From Aurantimonas sp036549475 (lineage in GTDB: Bacteria; Pseudomonadota; Alphaproteobacteria; Rhizobiales; Rhizobiaceae): 64,000 bases of DNA. The stretch lies in assembly GCF_036549475.1 (NCBI RefSeq), contig NZ_JAZHLI010000017.1, positions 1 through 64,000 on the forward strand, in the 5' to 3' direction. Under the pieces are notes generated by a model that saw nothing but the letters and a program-made list of their open reading frames with translations, ran no database searches and had not been told where the DNA came from. A program made the position numbers and the translations under genes. Positions 63,701 through 64,000 of the stretch are shown here, in pieces (position 1 is the first letter of the stretch; the number at the start of each line of letters is the position of its first letter).

Positions 63701-64000
63701 TCAGTCCCGGTCGGGCGCTCCGAGCGGAAACAGCGGCCGGTACGGACGGGCCTCCTCGATACAGCGCGCAAAGGACGGACGAGTGTTGAGACGATTGCGG
63801 TAGGCCCGCACATGAGCGAAGCGTTCGGCGATCGGGTGGGTCCAGTCGGCGTAGAACAGTTGCGGCGCCGCGGCGCAGTCCACGAGGCTGAACCCTTGGC
63901 CGGCAGCCCATTCGCGTCCCGCCATCCTCTGGTCGATATAATCGTAGGCGGTCTCGAGCGCCTGTCTGGCGCGGGCCACACCCTCCGGATCGTGCATGCC
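63701..64000 (-). CDS. glutathione S-transferase, C-terminal part (cut by window end)
   Basis: The visible residues are the all-helical GST C-terminal domain: ALETAYDYIDQRMAGREWAA, GQGFSLVDCAAAPQLFYADW and AHVRAYRNRLNTRPSFARCI, with the N-cap/hydrophobic staple SLVDC typical of GST_C. The thioredoxin-like N-terminal half must lie beyond 64000; an ATG at 63997 is therefore not the start. Leftward, 118 bp before the VOC gene, a common pairing in detoxification operons. Confidence 0.85.
   Translation of the reverse strand, partial: GMHDPEGVARARQALETAYDYIDQRMAGREWAAGQGFSLVDCAAAPQLFYADWTHPIAERFAHVRAYRNRLNTRPSFARCIEEARPYRPLFPLGAPDRD

Noticed and set aside
1..64000. CRISPR arrays, rRNA or tRNA genes
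   Set aside because: No regularly spaced repeats, no rRNA-like stretches and no cloverleaf with a TTCGAATC-type arm were noticed by eye; a covariance-model scan would be decisive.

Overview
The window is high-GC, densely coded bacterial DNA. Its catabolic operons are alphaproteobacterial in style: IolC fused to DUF2090, IbpA-IatPA-type inositol uptake, several liv/TRAP/TTT solute-binding proteins, and a KaiC-like ATPase beside a hybrid kinase. I cannot resolve the order or genus. No rRNA, tRNA or CRISPR array was seen.

Layout. (1) 1-5.3 kb: one small hypothetical gene, little else, then a SWIM/SNF2 helicase. (2) 5.6-9.9 kb: a compact mobilisation-type module, with a short MobF/TrwC-like relaxase divergent from a small putative DNA-binding protein, an unknown 436-aa protein, a ParA/TraL-like ATPase and an 84-aa protein. 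Three AACGTT boxes spaced exactly 10 bp lie in the divergent region. (3) 10.3-14.8 kb: an insertion-sequence graveyard holding an IS110 fragment, an IS21 copy with gutted istA and frameshifted istB, and an intact-ended IS630 element in AT-rich DNA. (4) 14.8-22.9 kb: a cyanophycin locus, cphB-cphA-ATP-grasp-CocE/NonD hydrolase, with a divergent isoaspartyl peptidase. (5) 23.2-27.8 kb: an HNH protein, a KaiC-like dual ATPase, and a hybrid histidine kinase broken by a frameshift in a CG repeat. (6) 28-35.3 kb: a seven-gene operon of a FadR-type regulator, LivKHMGF-type ABC importer and acyl-CoA ligase. (7) 36-44.6 kb: a second acid-catabolism region with a TTT (Bug) binding protein, class III CoA-transferase, GntR regulator, amidohydrolase, 3-hydroxyisobutyrate-dehydrogenase-like enzyme and TRAP importer. 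A TGGTATGC-type operator ties its promoters together. (8) 44.7-48.1 kb: a decayed XRE regulator, then D-lactate dehydrogenase plus lactate permease. (9) 48.4-61.1 kb: a myo-inositol regulon of an RpiR regulator, ABC importer, iolC-DUF2090, iolD, iolE and iolB, with a divergent iolG set and two matching palindromic operators. iolA is absent here. (10) 61.1-64 kb: gene debris, a class II aldolase, a VOC protein and the end of a glutathione S-transferase.

A recurring design links the importers: all four solute-binding-protein genes (33.1, 36.0, 41.7 and 52.5 kb) are followed within about 15-45 nt by a strong hairpin, and three of the hairpins stand before the permease genes. This would let binding proteins be made in excess.
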